Under the pieces are notes generated by a model, which made no database searches, was not told where the DNA came from, and saw only the letters and a program-made list of their open reading frames with translations. Below are positions 1 to 9,664 of a DNA stretch of 64,000 nucleotides, in pieces. Position 1 is the stretch's first letter. Each line of letters starts with the position of its first letter. The translations under genes and the position numbers were made by a program. The DNA is taken from positions 3,871,121 through 3,935,120 of the forward strand of contig OZ007512.1 in the NCBI GenBank assembly GCA_963931865.1, given 5' to 3'. The DNA is from Axinella damicornis (Eukaryota; Porifera; Demospongiae; Axinellida; Axinellidae).

Positions 1-15
1 ACCCTTCAAGAATAG
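1..15 (+). CDS. 3' end of an upstream kinase-coiled coil-Kelch gene copy (partial)
   Basis: The first codons read T-L-Q-E-stop, the same ending (TLEE-stop) as the intact copy that ends at 52823. The downstream 300 bases match the 3' flank of that copy closely (compare 16-340 with 52824-53130). Only the last four residues lie in the window, so the domain content is inferred from paralogy. This makes the window contain parts of five members of one tandem family. Confidence 0.75.
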   Translation, partial: TLQE

Positions 16-343
16 ACTCTACTTTAACGTATACTATTTTCTACAACTGTTCATTCTATATCAATTAAGACTTTAATCACATGACTGTGAGTTGGCTGGT
101 CAGGGGACGTACAGGATGTGATGCACATGACCTCTTTGTACTTACTTCAAGTTGACACTATTGCACGGACGTGTCAGTACGTGAGAGTGATGCACTACAC
201 CGTACTCATGCAGATGCATGCAGTGAGGAGCGAGAGCTCAAGATACTGCTGGAGAAGAGAGAGCTGTTGTGCTAACGTAATGCAACGCGGAAGTTACACG
301 TATGTTAAAGAAATCAATATGTACTCCTTTTGCTGTGAGTACT
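16..343 (+). other. 3' UTR and flank of the upstream Kelch-kinase copy
   Basis: Non-coding sequence sharing long identity with 52824-53115 downstream of the intact copy. No conserved reading frame was seen. Confidence 0.6.
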
Positions 344-642
344 GTGCGGTACACATCTTTAAAATTGATGCCGAGGTTTGGAAACCTTTCCGTTGCTGGT
401 CCGTTACAAGCGCAGCTCCGGAAGACCTAAACGATGCTCTGGAAGATTCGTAAGCAAAGCTGCACCATTTTTGGAGAAATTTATATACGTTCAATGGCAA
501 TGACAGAAATTGATTCTCGCAAGAAGTCTTCTGGTTTTCGGAAGAAGCCTCTCCTGGTTTGCAGCAAAGCTACACCACAAACGAATGTTGGAAAATTAAG
601 CATTCCTAATCTCGGCATCAGATTTAAAGACACGTACCGTAC
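344..642 (+). mobile_element. MITE of the TTGATGCC family, copy 1
   Basis: About 300-bp element with terminal inverted repeats of roughly 28 bp: left end TACACATCTTTAAAATTGAT, right end an imperfect reverse complement (GATTTAAAGACACGTACCG). Its interior matches copies at 4664, 45690, 48245 and 53116. It lies in the 3' flank of a Kelch-kinase gene. It is non-autonomous; no transposase is encoded. The superfamily is not determined. Confidence 0.7.
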
Positions 643-1130
643 ATTGGTTCCACATGCAGACCTCAGCCCAGACATTGTAACAATCACAGCTTTACACTCA
701 TAGCTCATAGCCTCCACAGACCTGAGACCTGATGGGACCATTAATTTTGAAGTTTCGTATTTTGGCTTTTTCAGTGACTGTCCTGTGTAGAGGAGTGCCA
801 GTAGGTGTGGTCTACACAGGAAATAACGTAATACTGAAGTGGTCCCACGACGGACTCTAATGTTGTGTGGATGGAGCAATCACGGAGAAAATTCGACGAT
901 GACGGTGCCCGTCCAGTCCCACATCTACAGCTAGTTTCTCCTGTGGTGCACTGGAACAGACACACCCACTACTGGTCCTTAATTGATGTGGGTGGGGCAG
1001 CCACGCCTACTTCACCACAAAGTGACATGCACACTACCACATTGCTCGTCCCTTAATTCACCTGAGCATACGTAAAATGTACGATGTATTGAGCCCTACC
1101 ATACAATGTAGGCTGAGATATGCTACAGGT
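643..1130. other. Intergenic; dispersed repeat segment
   Basis: No supportable gene. Bases about 800-950 share a repeat (motif GACGATGACGGTGCC followed by a TCCAGTCCCA block and a TTTCTCCTGTGGT-like block) with 26755-26880, so this is part of an older dispersed repeat. Confidence 0.5.
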
Positions 1131-1437
1131 AAACAGAGAAATGTCAACTTACAGATTCTTCTTCTCACTGACTGAGATCCACTCTCATTGCACAGCACCT
1201 GACTAGGGGCTAGGATCCTCCCTCCCCCTCCTCCCCGCCACACCCACCACCAGTCACCACCACCTGTGGAAAGGCAATGCATCAACTCGTGCCAGACCAA
1301 CACATACCCCCAGAGTGCATAATGAGATCAATTTCAGAAGCACTGTCATTGTGAAGCCTTGCAAAGTCAAGTAGAGTAAACCACTGAAATTCGGCCGCCA
1401 TGAATATTCGGACGGCAAATGAAGGCAGCAGACCAGC
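1131..1437 (+). repeat. Dispersed repeat R1, copy 1
   Basis: Shares the sequence CACTGACTGAGATCCACTC, then TCATTGCACAGCACCTGACT and a C-rich stretch, with copies near 9345, 14093 and 55990. Its 3' part (motif AAGCCTTGCAAAGTCAAGT) is also shared. No open frame is conserved. Identity unknown; possibly a non-autonomous element. Confidence 0.65.
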
Positions 1438-1796
1438 TCATTCCTGCACTGATACGTAGCCAGGGCCCCACCACTCCCGCACCAGATTATCACCGACTTG
1501 CACAAATAGCTCTTGCTGGCACAAATCTGTAAAACAGCGTCCGAAAATCGTCTATCTTTGGCCTTTAGCACCGATCATGGGACGGTACCGCATGAAAAAT
1601 CAACAAAGGGGGTTATCAAAGTCGGTTGGCACATCAAGTGCAGACCCTCGTGGACCAGACTACTGAGAACCGCTCTCTGGGACCTCGTCGTTCTCCTTCC
1701 AGACATCAAAACGTTGGATGAGGTAATAGTCGGATGTGCATTTCATACAAATACTGTCTAAGTCCTAGTTATGCCGTCTTTGGCGATTCATCTTTT

Positions 1797-1980
1797 CAGC
1801 ATTAGCCTCTTTCTTAGCGGCCTTTGCAAATATCGATCGCGGACGTGCGTGGAGGTATTAGCTACGTAAGTGAACGTCATCACTAATACTTCCGCGCACG
1901 CCCGCGATCCGTGTTTGAAGAACTGAGGCCGCTAGGAGAACAGGAGGTGGTGAAGCTGCTAGAACGAGGCTAATGCAGAA
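1797..1980. mobile_element. Foldback/inverted-repeat element
   Basis: The ends GCATTAGCCTC and GAGGCTAATGC are inverted. Inside, GCGGACGTGCGTGGAGGTAT faces an imperfect inverted partner (CGCGCACGCCCGCGAT), and AGCGGCC faces GGCCGCT. The whole segment could form a long imperfect hairpin. Non-coding. Confidence 0.55.
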
Positions 1981-2084
1981 ACGATGGACCAGGTTGATAA
2001 TCGATTATTGATTGATCAATCCAACCTGCAAATGGTCTTATGTATGACAAGGGAATATTCAAGTCTAGAATAGGGGTAGATATA

Positions 2085-2570
2085 CCAGCTTACAACAAAC
2101 AGTTTTCACAGAGACAACCGGTTTTCACAGATCGATAGCTACGTGTAAACTCCACTATCCCCTCCCTCGGCGCCAAATAATTTATGATGCACTCTAATTG
2201 TATCATCTTCGCAGGATCAGACCTGCCAACACTCTCACTCTCTACCCTTGCCTACCAGATCATTACAGATCACCTCCGCTACTGTCTCCTTCACCGACAA
2301 CTTTCCTCCGACCTCGCGTGTTCTGTACACGACATCAGCAGCAGCTATAGAGTACACAACCTCGTTCCCAGACTCCATTCCATCGTCCCCAGCTGGTGTG
2401 GGAGTCTGACTATCTATCAGCAAGAAGGAGGGAGGGGCTGGCCTGGAGCTGGAGTGTAATGAGCCTAAGTTACTCTGCAGCATGAGCTCGCAGTCACTTC
2501 AGAAGTGGACAGAATAAAACTAATTAAAGTTATCTCAGGTACTCTCCTTGCGTATTCTTCAGGCATCGAG
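2085..2570 (+). pseudogene. Degraded SAM-domain relic, block A
   Basis: This segment is homologous to 40571-40975. The region from about 2452 (GAGTGTAATGAGCCTAAG) aligns with the SAM exon at 3878-4099 through the E-C-D/N-E-P core and the K-V-D-R-I-like helix. The frame is broken by an insertion and stop codons, so it cannot encode a folded domain. The same relic in block B is less damaged. It is interpreted as an older SAM exon duplicate lying upstream of the better-preserved one. Confidence 0.55.
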
Positions 2571-2822
2571 ATAATTAGCTATAATAATATATTATGTTCG
2601 AATGCCATTGACTTCATGATTGCACATATTGGGTCTGTATATGTGTGCTTGTTTTTCACTTGTATTCATGTAGAAAGGGTGTGATGAGCACATGGCTAAA
2701 TATCCTGTGCTGAATCTGCTGATGGTCCCTAAAATATGACTTTCATGCAGAATAAAATTAATGTCCTAAATGTACATCCAGTACATTAATTTTATCATGA
2801 TGCAGCAGCTGCAGAGGTTCTA

Positions 2823-3033
2823 CAGTCAAACCTCCGATAGTGGACCCTCCGAGAAAGGGACACAATAATAATAAACCTCTCTACAAAGGACGCTTTTCAA
2901 GGTCCCAAATAATTGGTTTGCATGTGGTTCTAATACATTTTGAACCTCCGAGAAGAGGACAACCTCTCTACAAAGGACAAAAGACTTGAATTTATATTGT
3001 TCCCAAAGTGTCCTTTGTTCGGAGGTTTGACTG
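2823..3033. mobile_element. Tigger/pogo-like MITE, 211 bp
   Basis: Starts CAGTCAAACCTCC and ends GGAGGTTTGACTG, flanked by TA on both sides. The CAGTCAAACC terminus and TA duplication are typical of Tigger/pogo (Tc1/mariner superfamily) elements. The paralogous block B has no insertion here (near 44590: GGTTCTAGATACCATATTG), which is an empty site. Confidence 0.85.
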
Positions 3034-3082
3034 TATATTACCATACTGCCGCAATGCTGCACATTTTCATTCTGTATTTTAG

Positions 3083-3158
3083 GTGCTCCATTCCCACTGT
3101 GGTTGGTTGCACCCCAGGTGCAGTGCACGTGTCAGACATGGTTGGGCCAGCACAGGTT
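3083..3158 (+). CDS. Possible exon preserved in both duplicated blocks
   Basis: An open stretch between an AG and a GT encodes about 24 residues beginning CSIPTVVGC and ending SDMVGPAQ. The same peptide with one change (T to S) occurs at 44632-44705. Amino-acid conservation and flanking splice-like dinucleotides suggest an exon of the SAM-domain gene. The function is not recognised, and a conserved non-coding duplicate is an alternative. Confidence 0.35.
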
Positions 3159-3175
3159 GTTCCAAACCAACTCAC

Positions 3176-3680
3176 ACGGCCCAAGTGGGAGCTCCACCTT
3201 ATTATTGATCTAGCACTCGTACCCTCTTCTACTGGAGTGGTATCTCTGGCTCCTCCAATCAGCAACTCTGACCACAATGGGATCAAGCTCACCCTGAGAC
3301 AACAACCGGCCAGCAGAGAACCTAACAAGTCTAAAAGTTCTGTATGGAGGTATGCCCAAGCCAGAAACTGGCCCCTTGCTAACAGCATTTATTCATTCCG
3401 AACAGTGGGATATCGATGATTTGCTGGAGTTGAATGTAAACCAGACGAGGGCTAGGTTGGAAGGGTGATTCATGGCTATAATAGAAGAATGCATCCCCCA
3501 AGAGAAACAAAAATGGTTTAAAGTGGCTCATGATCATGGGAAGAGGACAAGGTTTCATGCAAGAAGATATTTATCAGCGAAGAATAAAGCCTTTACATTT
3601 GCTAAGAGCTGCTAAGAAGTCTAACAGAGGGTTTCGTAGCTTTTTTTCATTGCAAGGTAAGTGCAGTTGTGTCGTAAGCA
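3176..3680 (+). pseudogene. LINE endonuclease-domain fragment, decayed
   Basis: Translation contains SNSDHNGIKLTLRQ, resembling the SDH motif that closes the APE-type endonuclease of non-LTR retrotransposons. It is followed by SKSSVWRYAQA and, after a frame change, by an E-C-I-P-like linker toward the reverse transcriptase. Stops and a frameshift interrupt it. A shorter remnant occurs at 44740-44865 in block B, so the insertion predates the block duplication. No reverse transcriptase remains here. Confidence 0.65.
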
Positions 3681-3877
3681 CATGCAGGAAAGTAACTGTT
3701 CAGTGATATCCTTAGAAATCAAAGGGTGGCCAATCAGCTCATGGCAATGGCTTCAATAGAATATTCCTTGGGTTTCATTTAAGCATACACTTTTGTCCCT
3801 TCAGACAACAATTATTGCTACCAACCAGTTGTATGGATTAACACCAGCCAGTCTTGCTATATATCATGTTTCCATAG

Positions 3878-4099
3878 ATCATGGAGCTGCTTGATGTGCT
3901 GGGAATGACGAAATATCATGAGATGTTTGCAGAGCAGTCCATCGACGGGGAGGTACTGGTGGAGTGTGATGAGCCCACACTGCAGCACGAGCTCGGCATG
4001 GACTCCAAAGTGGATCGAATAAGGCTGATGAAGATCATCTCAGGACAGTACTCTGCCCTGGGTGTTCTGAGAGGAGAGTATCCATATGTGCCAGTTTGA
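3878..4099 (+). CDS. Terminal exon with SAM domain, block A
   Basis: The exon starts after a CCATAG acceptor and runs open to TGA at 4097. It encodes MELLDVLGMTKYHEMFAEQS, then IDGEVLVECDEPTLQHELGM and a K-V-D-R-I-R-L-M-K helix. This is the SAM pattern: a short helix, K-Y-x-x-x-F, I-D-G-x-x-L, an L-x-x-E-L-G-like turn and a basic last helix. SAM domains mediate protein oligomerisation. The domain ends close to the C-terminus (VPYVPV-like tail, stop), so this is the last exon of a multi-exon gene; a possible earlier exon is at 3083. A near-identical exon lies at 45144-45362. The first SAM helix is short, so part of the domain probably lies in a preceding exon. Confidence 0.65.
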   Translation: MMELLDVLGMTKYHEMFAEQSIDGEVLVECDEPTLQHELGMDSKVDRIRLMKIISGQYSALGVLRGEYPYVPV

Positions 4100-4663
4100 T
4101 TTTCAGATTGAAAACAAGGACCCCATTTACAACCAAAAACATTGTTTTCATGCTTTCTTCATGCTTGTATTATGTACTGAGAAAGTTGTGTATCATGTGT
4201 GGCATTCCAGGTGTGAAAATCTAATTAGGTGATCAGCCATTTCACCTGAACATGCGTAATATTATGCCGAAGATTTTGAGGTCAAAATTTATTTATGGAA
4301 AATGCATAGATAAAAAATTGAAGTAGTGAAGAATGTGGCTGCGGGTGGTTACACTACTGCACTATCAGTACATGAAACTGTAAAGGAATTTTTTCATGTC
4401 AATTAGAGAGCCTGGGAATGAGGTTATCAAAGATTGCATTTTGTAAGTTAAAATTGTGTGGCATTCCAGGTGTGTAAATCTAATTAGGTGATCAGCCATT
4501 TCACCTGAACATAAAGATTTTCAGGTCAAAACTTATATAATTATGGAAACAGCACGCATAGATAAAAAATATAGAAACCAGAGTAAGGGACATGAATAGT
4601 CCATGTCATATCAAATATTGAATTTTGTAAGTGTACAGACCATAAATCCATTCATACTTACAG
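4100..4663. other. 3' flank of the SAM gene, with an internal duplication
   Basis: Non-coding. The phrase TGGCATTCCAGGTGTG, followed by AAATCTAATTAGGTGATCAG, occurs twice (about 4200 and 4460), a local duplication. The single-copy counterpart is at 45465 in block B. Confidence 0.5.
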
Positions 4664-4968
4664 TATGTGACTTTAAAATTGATGCCAAGATTCAGAATGT
4701 TTTTCCAGCATTTTCTTGCTACACAGCTTTGCCGCAACCGGAAGGTTTCTTCAAAAAGCTGGAAGGCTTCTTATGAGAAATGGAAGGTTCCTCCAAACGG
4801 CACTGACTTTCTACATACCTAAGGTTCCGAAATATGGTGCAGCTTCGCTTCCAGATCTTCAAGAGCTTCGTTTAGTAAATCTTCCGGAGCTGTGTTTGTA
4901 ACGGAAACCTGGACAAGCAACGGAAAGGTTTCCGAATTAGGCATCAATTTTGAAGACGAGTATCATAT
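4664..4968 (-). mobile_element. MITE of the TTGATGCC family, copy 2
   Basis: Ends ACTTTAAAATTGATGCC and GGCATCAATTTTGAAG are inverted. The interior is the reverse complement of copy 1 at 344-642. Shared with the block B copies at 45690 and 48245, so it predates the block duplication. Confidence 0.7.
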
Positions 4969-5139
4969 ATAAATATTATGCTATGACCAGTCATGATATG
5001 TTAGGGTTTGTTACTAGATCGTGCCATCATGCTACGACCAAGTGTTCAGTAATGGAATGGCCTATGTAGCACTATCCAGGGTTGATCATGTTCAGGGTCA
5101 TAGCTACGTGGTCGCTTTGAATCCCAAATCAAGTTAGTA

Positions 5140-5260
5140 CAGCTTTGGTTGGGATCCTCCCTCCAACACTTCCTCGTCAAAGCTACCACCACACCCACCT
5201 GTGCAACAGAATGTATCAACTCATGCTAGCCAAACACACCCAGCCATACAGTAGGCCCCA
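5140..5260 (+). repeat. R1-related repeat fragment, block A
   Basis: Contains GGGATCCTCCCTCCAAC, then CCACCTGTGCAACAGAATGT and ATCAACTCATGCTAGCC. This is a diverged relative of repeat R1, also present at 48715-48815 in block B. Confidence 0.5.
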
Positions 5261-5384
5261 TACAGTAGGCCCGTTCACATGCAGGCCTCCGCCCAGATTT
5301 TATCTCGCAGAGAATACTAACTGTTGCTGCAGCTGTCTCTGATGGCAGCTGAATGGAATCCACAGTGAACTCAAACTCTCTGTA

Positions 5385-5520
5385 CTAGAGGTCTAAGGAT
5401 TGGTGTATGTATACCCATAGTTACCATCTTGGGTTGCTCACCTGTAGGCTGTAGTGCAGGAGGACCTTTTCTGCCTCCATGACGACAAACAGTGCCCAGA
5501 CCTTTCCATGTGTGTGTGTG
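5385..5520 (-). other. Minus-strand exon-like conserved segment, copy A
   Basis: On the minus strand an open stretch (containing FVVMEAEKVLLHYSLQ) ends at a GTGAGC donor. Homologues lie upstream of the other kinase copies at 49200-49330 and 56900-57030. The frame is kept in all three, but lengths differ by several codons. It could be an old exon or just a shared upstream repeat. Confidence 0.3.
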
Positions 5521-5633
5521 TGTGTGTGTGTGCATGGGTGAAGGAAAGCAGTAAAAAATGGAACCACCTATTTTGCAAATTCACTGCTAAACTATATTAG
5601 GAGTTTGGACATCGTTAGTTCGCTTGCAACACA

Positions 5634-5930
5634 GGGCCGTAGGAGTAGGTGCGGCAGGTGCGGCGGCCACCGGACCAATAATATGCTCAGTCTGGCTAGC
5701 AAGTTGTTGAATCTTGCAGTTTCATCCCAAAAATGCACCAGAAATGATCTCTGAAGGTCTAAAATTCAAACTTTTCCTGGGGGAGGGCCCCCAGACCTCC
5801 CTATGCGACGCACTTGGCGCGCTTGCTCCGCTTCTCGGTTAGCACGCTGCACACGCCATTGCGCGACCACGATTTCATCGCTCAAAAAGCCCTTTCCGCC
5901 TGACCAAACTAAAATTGCTTCCTATGGGCC
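5634..5930. mobile_element. hAT-like MITE with 9-bp target duplication
   Basis: The 297-bp insert is flanked by TGCAACACA on both sides (5625-5633 and 5931-5939). Its ends GGGCCGTAGGA and TCCTATGGGCC are imperfect inverted repeats. An 8-9 bp duplication suggests hAT or a similar superfamily. Non-coding interior. Confidence 0.7.
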
Positions 5931-6055
5931 TGCAACACATTGATATCATATAATCAGTCTGGTTGGTATATTACATCCAGATAGTGGTTAGAATTCATAG
6001 ACCAGTGACAAGTTAGCATTACCTTATTTGGTAGTCTGGAATCTCCTGATTGCAG

Positions 6056-6062
6056 TATAAAT
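6056..6062 (+). promoter_or_regulatory. TATA box of kinase-Kelch copy 1
   Basis: TATAAAT lies about 30 bp upstream of the start of the conserved leader (CAATTCTACCAGTGAACTG), where transcription would begin. The leader is shared with copies 2 and 3. Confidence 0.5.
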
Positions 6063-6088
6063 TTGAATTCTGTTATGTAGCTAGAGGC

Positions 6089-6158
6089 AATTCTACCAGT
6101 GAACTGTTTGTCTTGAACTTGTGTGCAATAGACAGTGAAACTTCACTGCAGTGTCAGG
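6089..6158 (+). other. Non-coding leader exon of kinase-Kelch copy 1
   Basis: Conserved leader ending CAGTGTCAG followed by donor GTGAGGTAC. The same leader is at about 50255-50310 (donor mutated to GAGAGG) and 57420-57486 (donor intact). The acceptor would lie just before the start-codon exon. Confidence 0.45.
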
Positions 6159-6389
6159 TGAGGTACTGAACTGAGTGTGCAAACTGAAATAGCAGTTTGC
6201 AGCCACTTCTGCCAGTACTGATACTAGAATATGGGACACTGAGTGGGGTCAGTAAGTGGGCGTGTCTACCTCTACAGTAGGACATTCTGTCATACGATCA
6301 GTGATAGCAAGACTCGAAGTTGCCTTACTAGTTGAACTTAAGGTAGAAGAAAGGATTGTCAGTACGTTGTCCTCTGTCTCTGTGTCTCT

Positions 6390-8486
6390 GTGGCACAACC
6401 ACAGGGTCACTTTGGCTATCAGATCGTCCGAATCATCAAAACATCATCCCTCGGCGTCGGATCATATGGAGCCGTCTACAGAGCTCAGTGCAATGAGCTA
6501 CCATGTGCCGCTAAGATTGTCCACACAACGCTATTTGAGACGAATGACCCAGGTACACGAAAGATCATGGAGCGATTTGAGCAAGAGTGCCAATTCCTGA
6601 GTGGTGTCAGACACCCCCACATTGTGCAGTACTTGGGGGTGAGTAGGGATCCCGAGTCTGGGCTGCCTGTGCTACTCATGGAACTCATGGATAGTAGTCT
6701 GACCCAATTCCTGGAACAATCCGAGTAGCCACTCCTCTTCCACATCCAAGTAGATATTTGTCACGGTATAGTCCTGGCCCTCGCCTACCTCCATTCGAAC
6801 AGTATCATACACCGTGACCTCTCCAGCAACAATGTGTTGCTGATTGGTCCTGGAAACAGAACCAAGGTCACAGATTTCGGAATGTCAAAGCTAGCTGATG
6901 CAAACCCACGCATGACACCAATGACCATGTGCCCGGGCACACTAGCATACATGCCACCAGAAACACTGAAGGACCCTCCAGTCTATTCCAAAAAGCTGGA
7001 CTGCTTCTCATTTGGTGTACTGGGAGTTCAGACCATCACCCGACAGTTTCCTGACCCCAGTGTACGTTTCAGAACGATAGACATCACTGACCCAAGGATA
7101 CCCAGTGGTACAGTTGATGTGCCTGTCCCTGAGGTTGAACGTCGCCAATCCCACATCGACTTGGTCGACCCAGGCCACCCCTTGCTGCCAGTTGCCCTCG
7201 ACTGTCTGAAGGACAGAGACAGAGAAAGGCCCTCAGCTCAGGAGCTCTGTAATCGTCTAGCTGCTCTGAAGGACACCCCACAGTATGGTGAAAGTGTGCA
7301 GCAAGGACAAAGAGCCACAACTGATGGAGAACGTGTGCGAATCAGAGAACTGCAAGCAGAAGTCCAAGAAAGACAAAGAGAACTACAAGAGAAAGATCGT
7401 ACAATTGCCAACAAGGAAAGACAACTACTGGAGAATGATCGTACCAATGAAAGGCAACTTTGTGAGAAAGATCGTACAATTGCCACCAGAGAGAGCCAAC
7501 TCCGACAGCTAAACCAACAGCTGGAAGCAAACGAGCAAGTAACCGCAAACTTCCAACACAAACATCTGGAAAGCGATAAAAAAATTCATGACCTTGAGCA
7601 ACGTCTTGTGGCAAAGGACCAGCAAATCAGGGAGCTGCAGCAGCAGACCTACGGTCAGCCAACAGCCAAACTCCAAGTCAGAGGTCAGAGTGCAAGAAAG
7701 AGACCACTCTACCTACACTGGAGGAAGTGTGGGATAGCTCCAGGTACGATGTCAAAACCATCATGTGTGGTGGATGGCAACATGGCTTACTTCAACCCAC
7801 ACAATCATGTGTATTCCTATGACTCTGAAAAACAGAAGTGGTCCTGCCTCCCTCAGAGTCCTCACAGATATTCCAGCCTGGCAGTAGTCAGTGGTCTCCT
7901 AACAGCCATCGGGGGATCAGGAATGCTGGGTACAAATGCTACAAACCAACTCTTCAGTTTGACTGGTGAGGGGAAGTGGGTGGAGCACTTCCCACCCATG
8001 CCAACTAAACGTTATGGCACTGCAGCTGTGTGCAGTGGAATGTCCCTGGTCGTGGCAGGAGGAGGTGGAGGGGACAACAAACCACTGCACATAGTAGAAG
8101 TGATGGACACGGAGACTCAACAGTGGTCCACTGCCAGCAGTCTACCTTTTGCACTCAGATACGCATCATCAACAATCTGCCAAGATCGCATCTACTTGCT
8201 GGGACAAGACAGGAGCAATGAACCAAGATCAGTGCTTGCTTGTTCCATGGCTGACCTCCAACAGTCTTGTCGACCTCAGTCACTAGGAGGAAGGTTGGAG
8301 ACCTTGACTCTGCAAGAAGTCTGGCACCGAGTCGCCGATCTCCCAGTTCACTCATCCAGCTGTGCCACCCTCTGTGGACAGCTGCTAGCAGTTGGTGGGC
8401 ATGATGACAGCTGCAAAAACTACACTACTGCCATTCACCAGTACAACCCAGCAACCAACTCCTGGGAGTTCATCACCATTGTGCCA
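6390..8486 (+). pseudogene. Kinase-coiled coil-Kelch gene, copy 1 (inactivated)
   Basis: Encodes the same architecture as the intact copy at 50550: kinase (glycine loop GVGSYG, lysine in CAAK, HRDLSSNN, DFG), an E/Q/K-rich coiled coil, then Kelch blades. Three defects are visible. The start codon is GTG (6390) where paralogues have ATG. An in-frame TAG at 6726 follows EQSE in the kinase C-lobe. Homology ends at about 8478, where the last Kelch blade is replaced by unrelated sequence. The open part after the stop (6834-8603) still reads as kinase C-lobe, coiled coil and Kelch. Nucleotide identity to copy 2 is high, suggesting recent decay or gene conversion. Confidence 0.85.
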
Positions 8487-8830
8487 GTTTTTGTCATTGT
8501 CAGTATGTATAGCAGCCCACCATTGTGCCAGTTTTGTCATTGTCAGTACATGACCTCTCTGTTTCTATTTTTTAATTACGATGTAACCCCGTTTTTTCAA
8601 TGACGTCATCCTTTTTGTATATATAAGTAGCTCACTGCGCTGTTCTTGTAAAAATGCCTGATGAAGACCGACAAAACTCGGTCGAAACATCGTTTTCTGA
8701 ATTGAAATCTCCCACTGGTTGCAAGTCCGTTGATAGCGCTGAATATCTGATCACAACGCCAGTACCATGACCTTCTCGCAACATATTGCCAAGTGTGTTT
8801 ATTAAAGTACGTTTAAAAGTCAAGTTCATA
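8487..8830 (+). mobile_element. Retroelement-like insert with hammerhead-like core
   Basis: The sequence replacing the Kelch C-terminus begins with a direct repeat (ACCATTGTGCCAGTTTTTGT and again at about 8518). It has a TATATATAAG stretch near 8618. It then has CTGATGA (8658-8664), a short hairpin GACCGA/TCGGTC and CGAAAC. That order resembles the catalytic core of hammerhead ribozymes, reported in Penelope-like and other retroelements. The stems outside the core were not verified. Confidence 0.4.
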
Positions 8831-9344
8831 GAATTATAGTATAATTTTGTATGCCTTTATAACTAACTTCAGTAACTGGTCATACCTCGTCAAATTTACA
8901 CATCAAGCCTGGAGAGAGGGTGGTACATAAGAGAGATAAATCTGTGAAGATGCCTTCAGATTTACTACCAGCGAAAGCTGCCCTGCAAATCTATGTTCGG
9001 AAAGGTGTATTGAGCGATGGCTTCACTTAATTTATAAGACACGTACTGTAAATGATGTTCAAAAATGTCCTTTTGACTAGAAAGGAGTCAAATCTGCTCC
9101 ATATCGTATGTTATGGTTCTGGCGGTCATGCACAAACATATCGAATGTTCTTGAGGAAGTGAAAGTCAGAATGAGGTCTCCTGCTTGTTTTGTGCCCTAG
9201 CTCTTTAGAAAGTCCCCACACAATTGAAGCATGGACCGGGTCAACAGTGTTGAATACTCCAAGAGCGCATAAGTAGGTTGCGCCCCTTAGCGCGACCTAC
9301 TTATTCACGTAGCCTGAATTACGTACAGTGTATACTGGCAACGT
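8831..9344. other. Intergenic, no gene seen
   Basis: No conserved frame. A short hairpin AAGTAGGTTGCGCC...GCGCGACCTACTT lies at about 9271-9303. Confidence 0.5.
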
Positions 9345-9660
9345 CATTTAACAGAGAAACGTCAACTTACAGATGCCAGGCTCTTCTTCTTGCTGACTGA
9401 GATCCACTCTCATTGCACAGCGGTCCTCCTTCCCCCTCCTCCCCTCCACACCCACCACCAGTCACCACCACGCCCACCTGTGGAACACAATGCATCAACA
9501 CATGCCAGCAAAACACACACCATTGCAAGAACAGTGTCTGAGCAGCCAGAAAGTGGCAGAATGAAATTCAACAATTCGGAAACTTTTGTGAAGCCTTTCC
9601 TAGTCAAGTATTTTAAATGGTTGCCAAGGCCAGTCACAAATGGCACATCAGAAGCCCAAA
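9345..9660 (+). repeat. Dispersed repeat R1, copy 2
   Basis: Matches 1131-1437, 14093-14345 and 55990-56270 through GACTGAGATCCACTCTCATT, CCACCTGTGGAACACAATGC and a 3' part AAGCCTTTCCTAGTCAAGTA. Confidence 0.65.
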
Positions 9661-9664
9661 GGGC

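Noticed and set aside
118..453. Open frame of 111 codons near the start
   Set aside because: Lies in the 3' flank of a kinase copy and a MITE; not conserved at 52950-53300.
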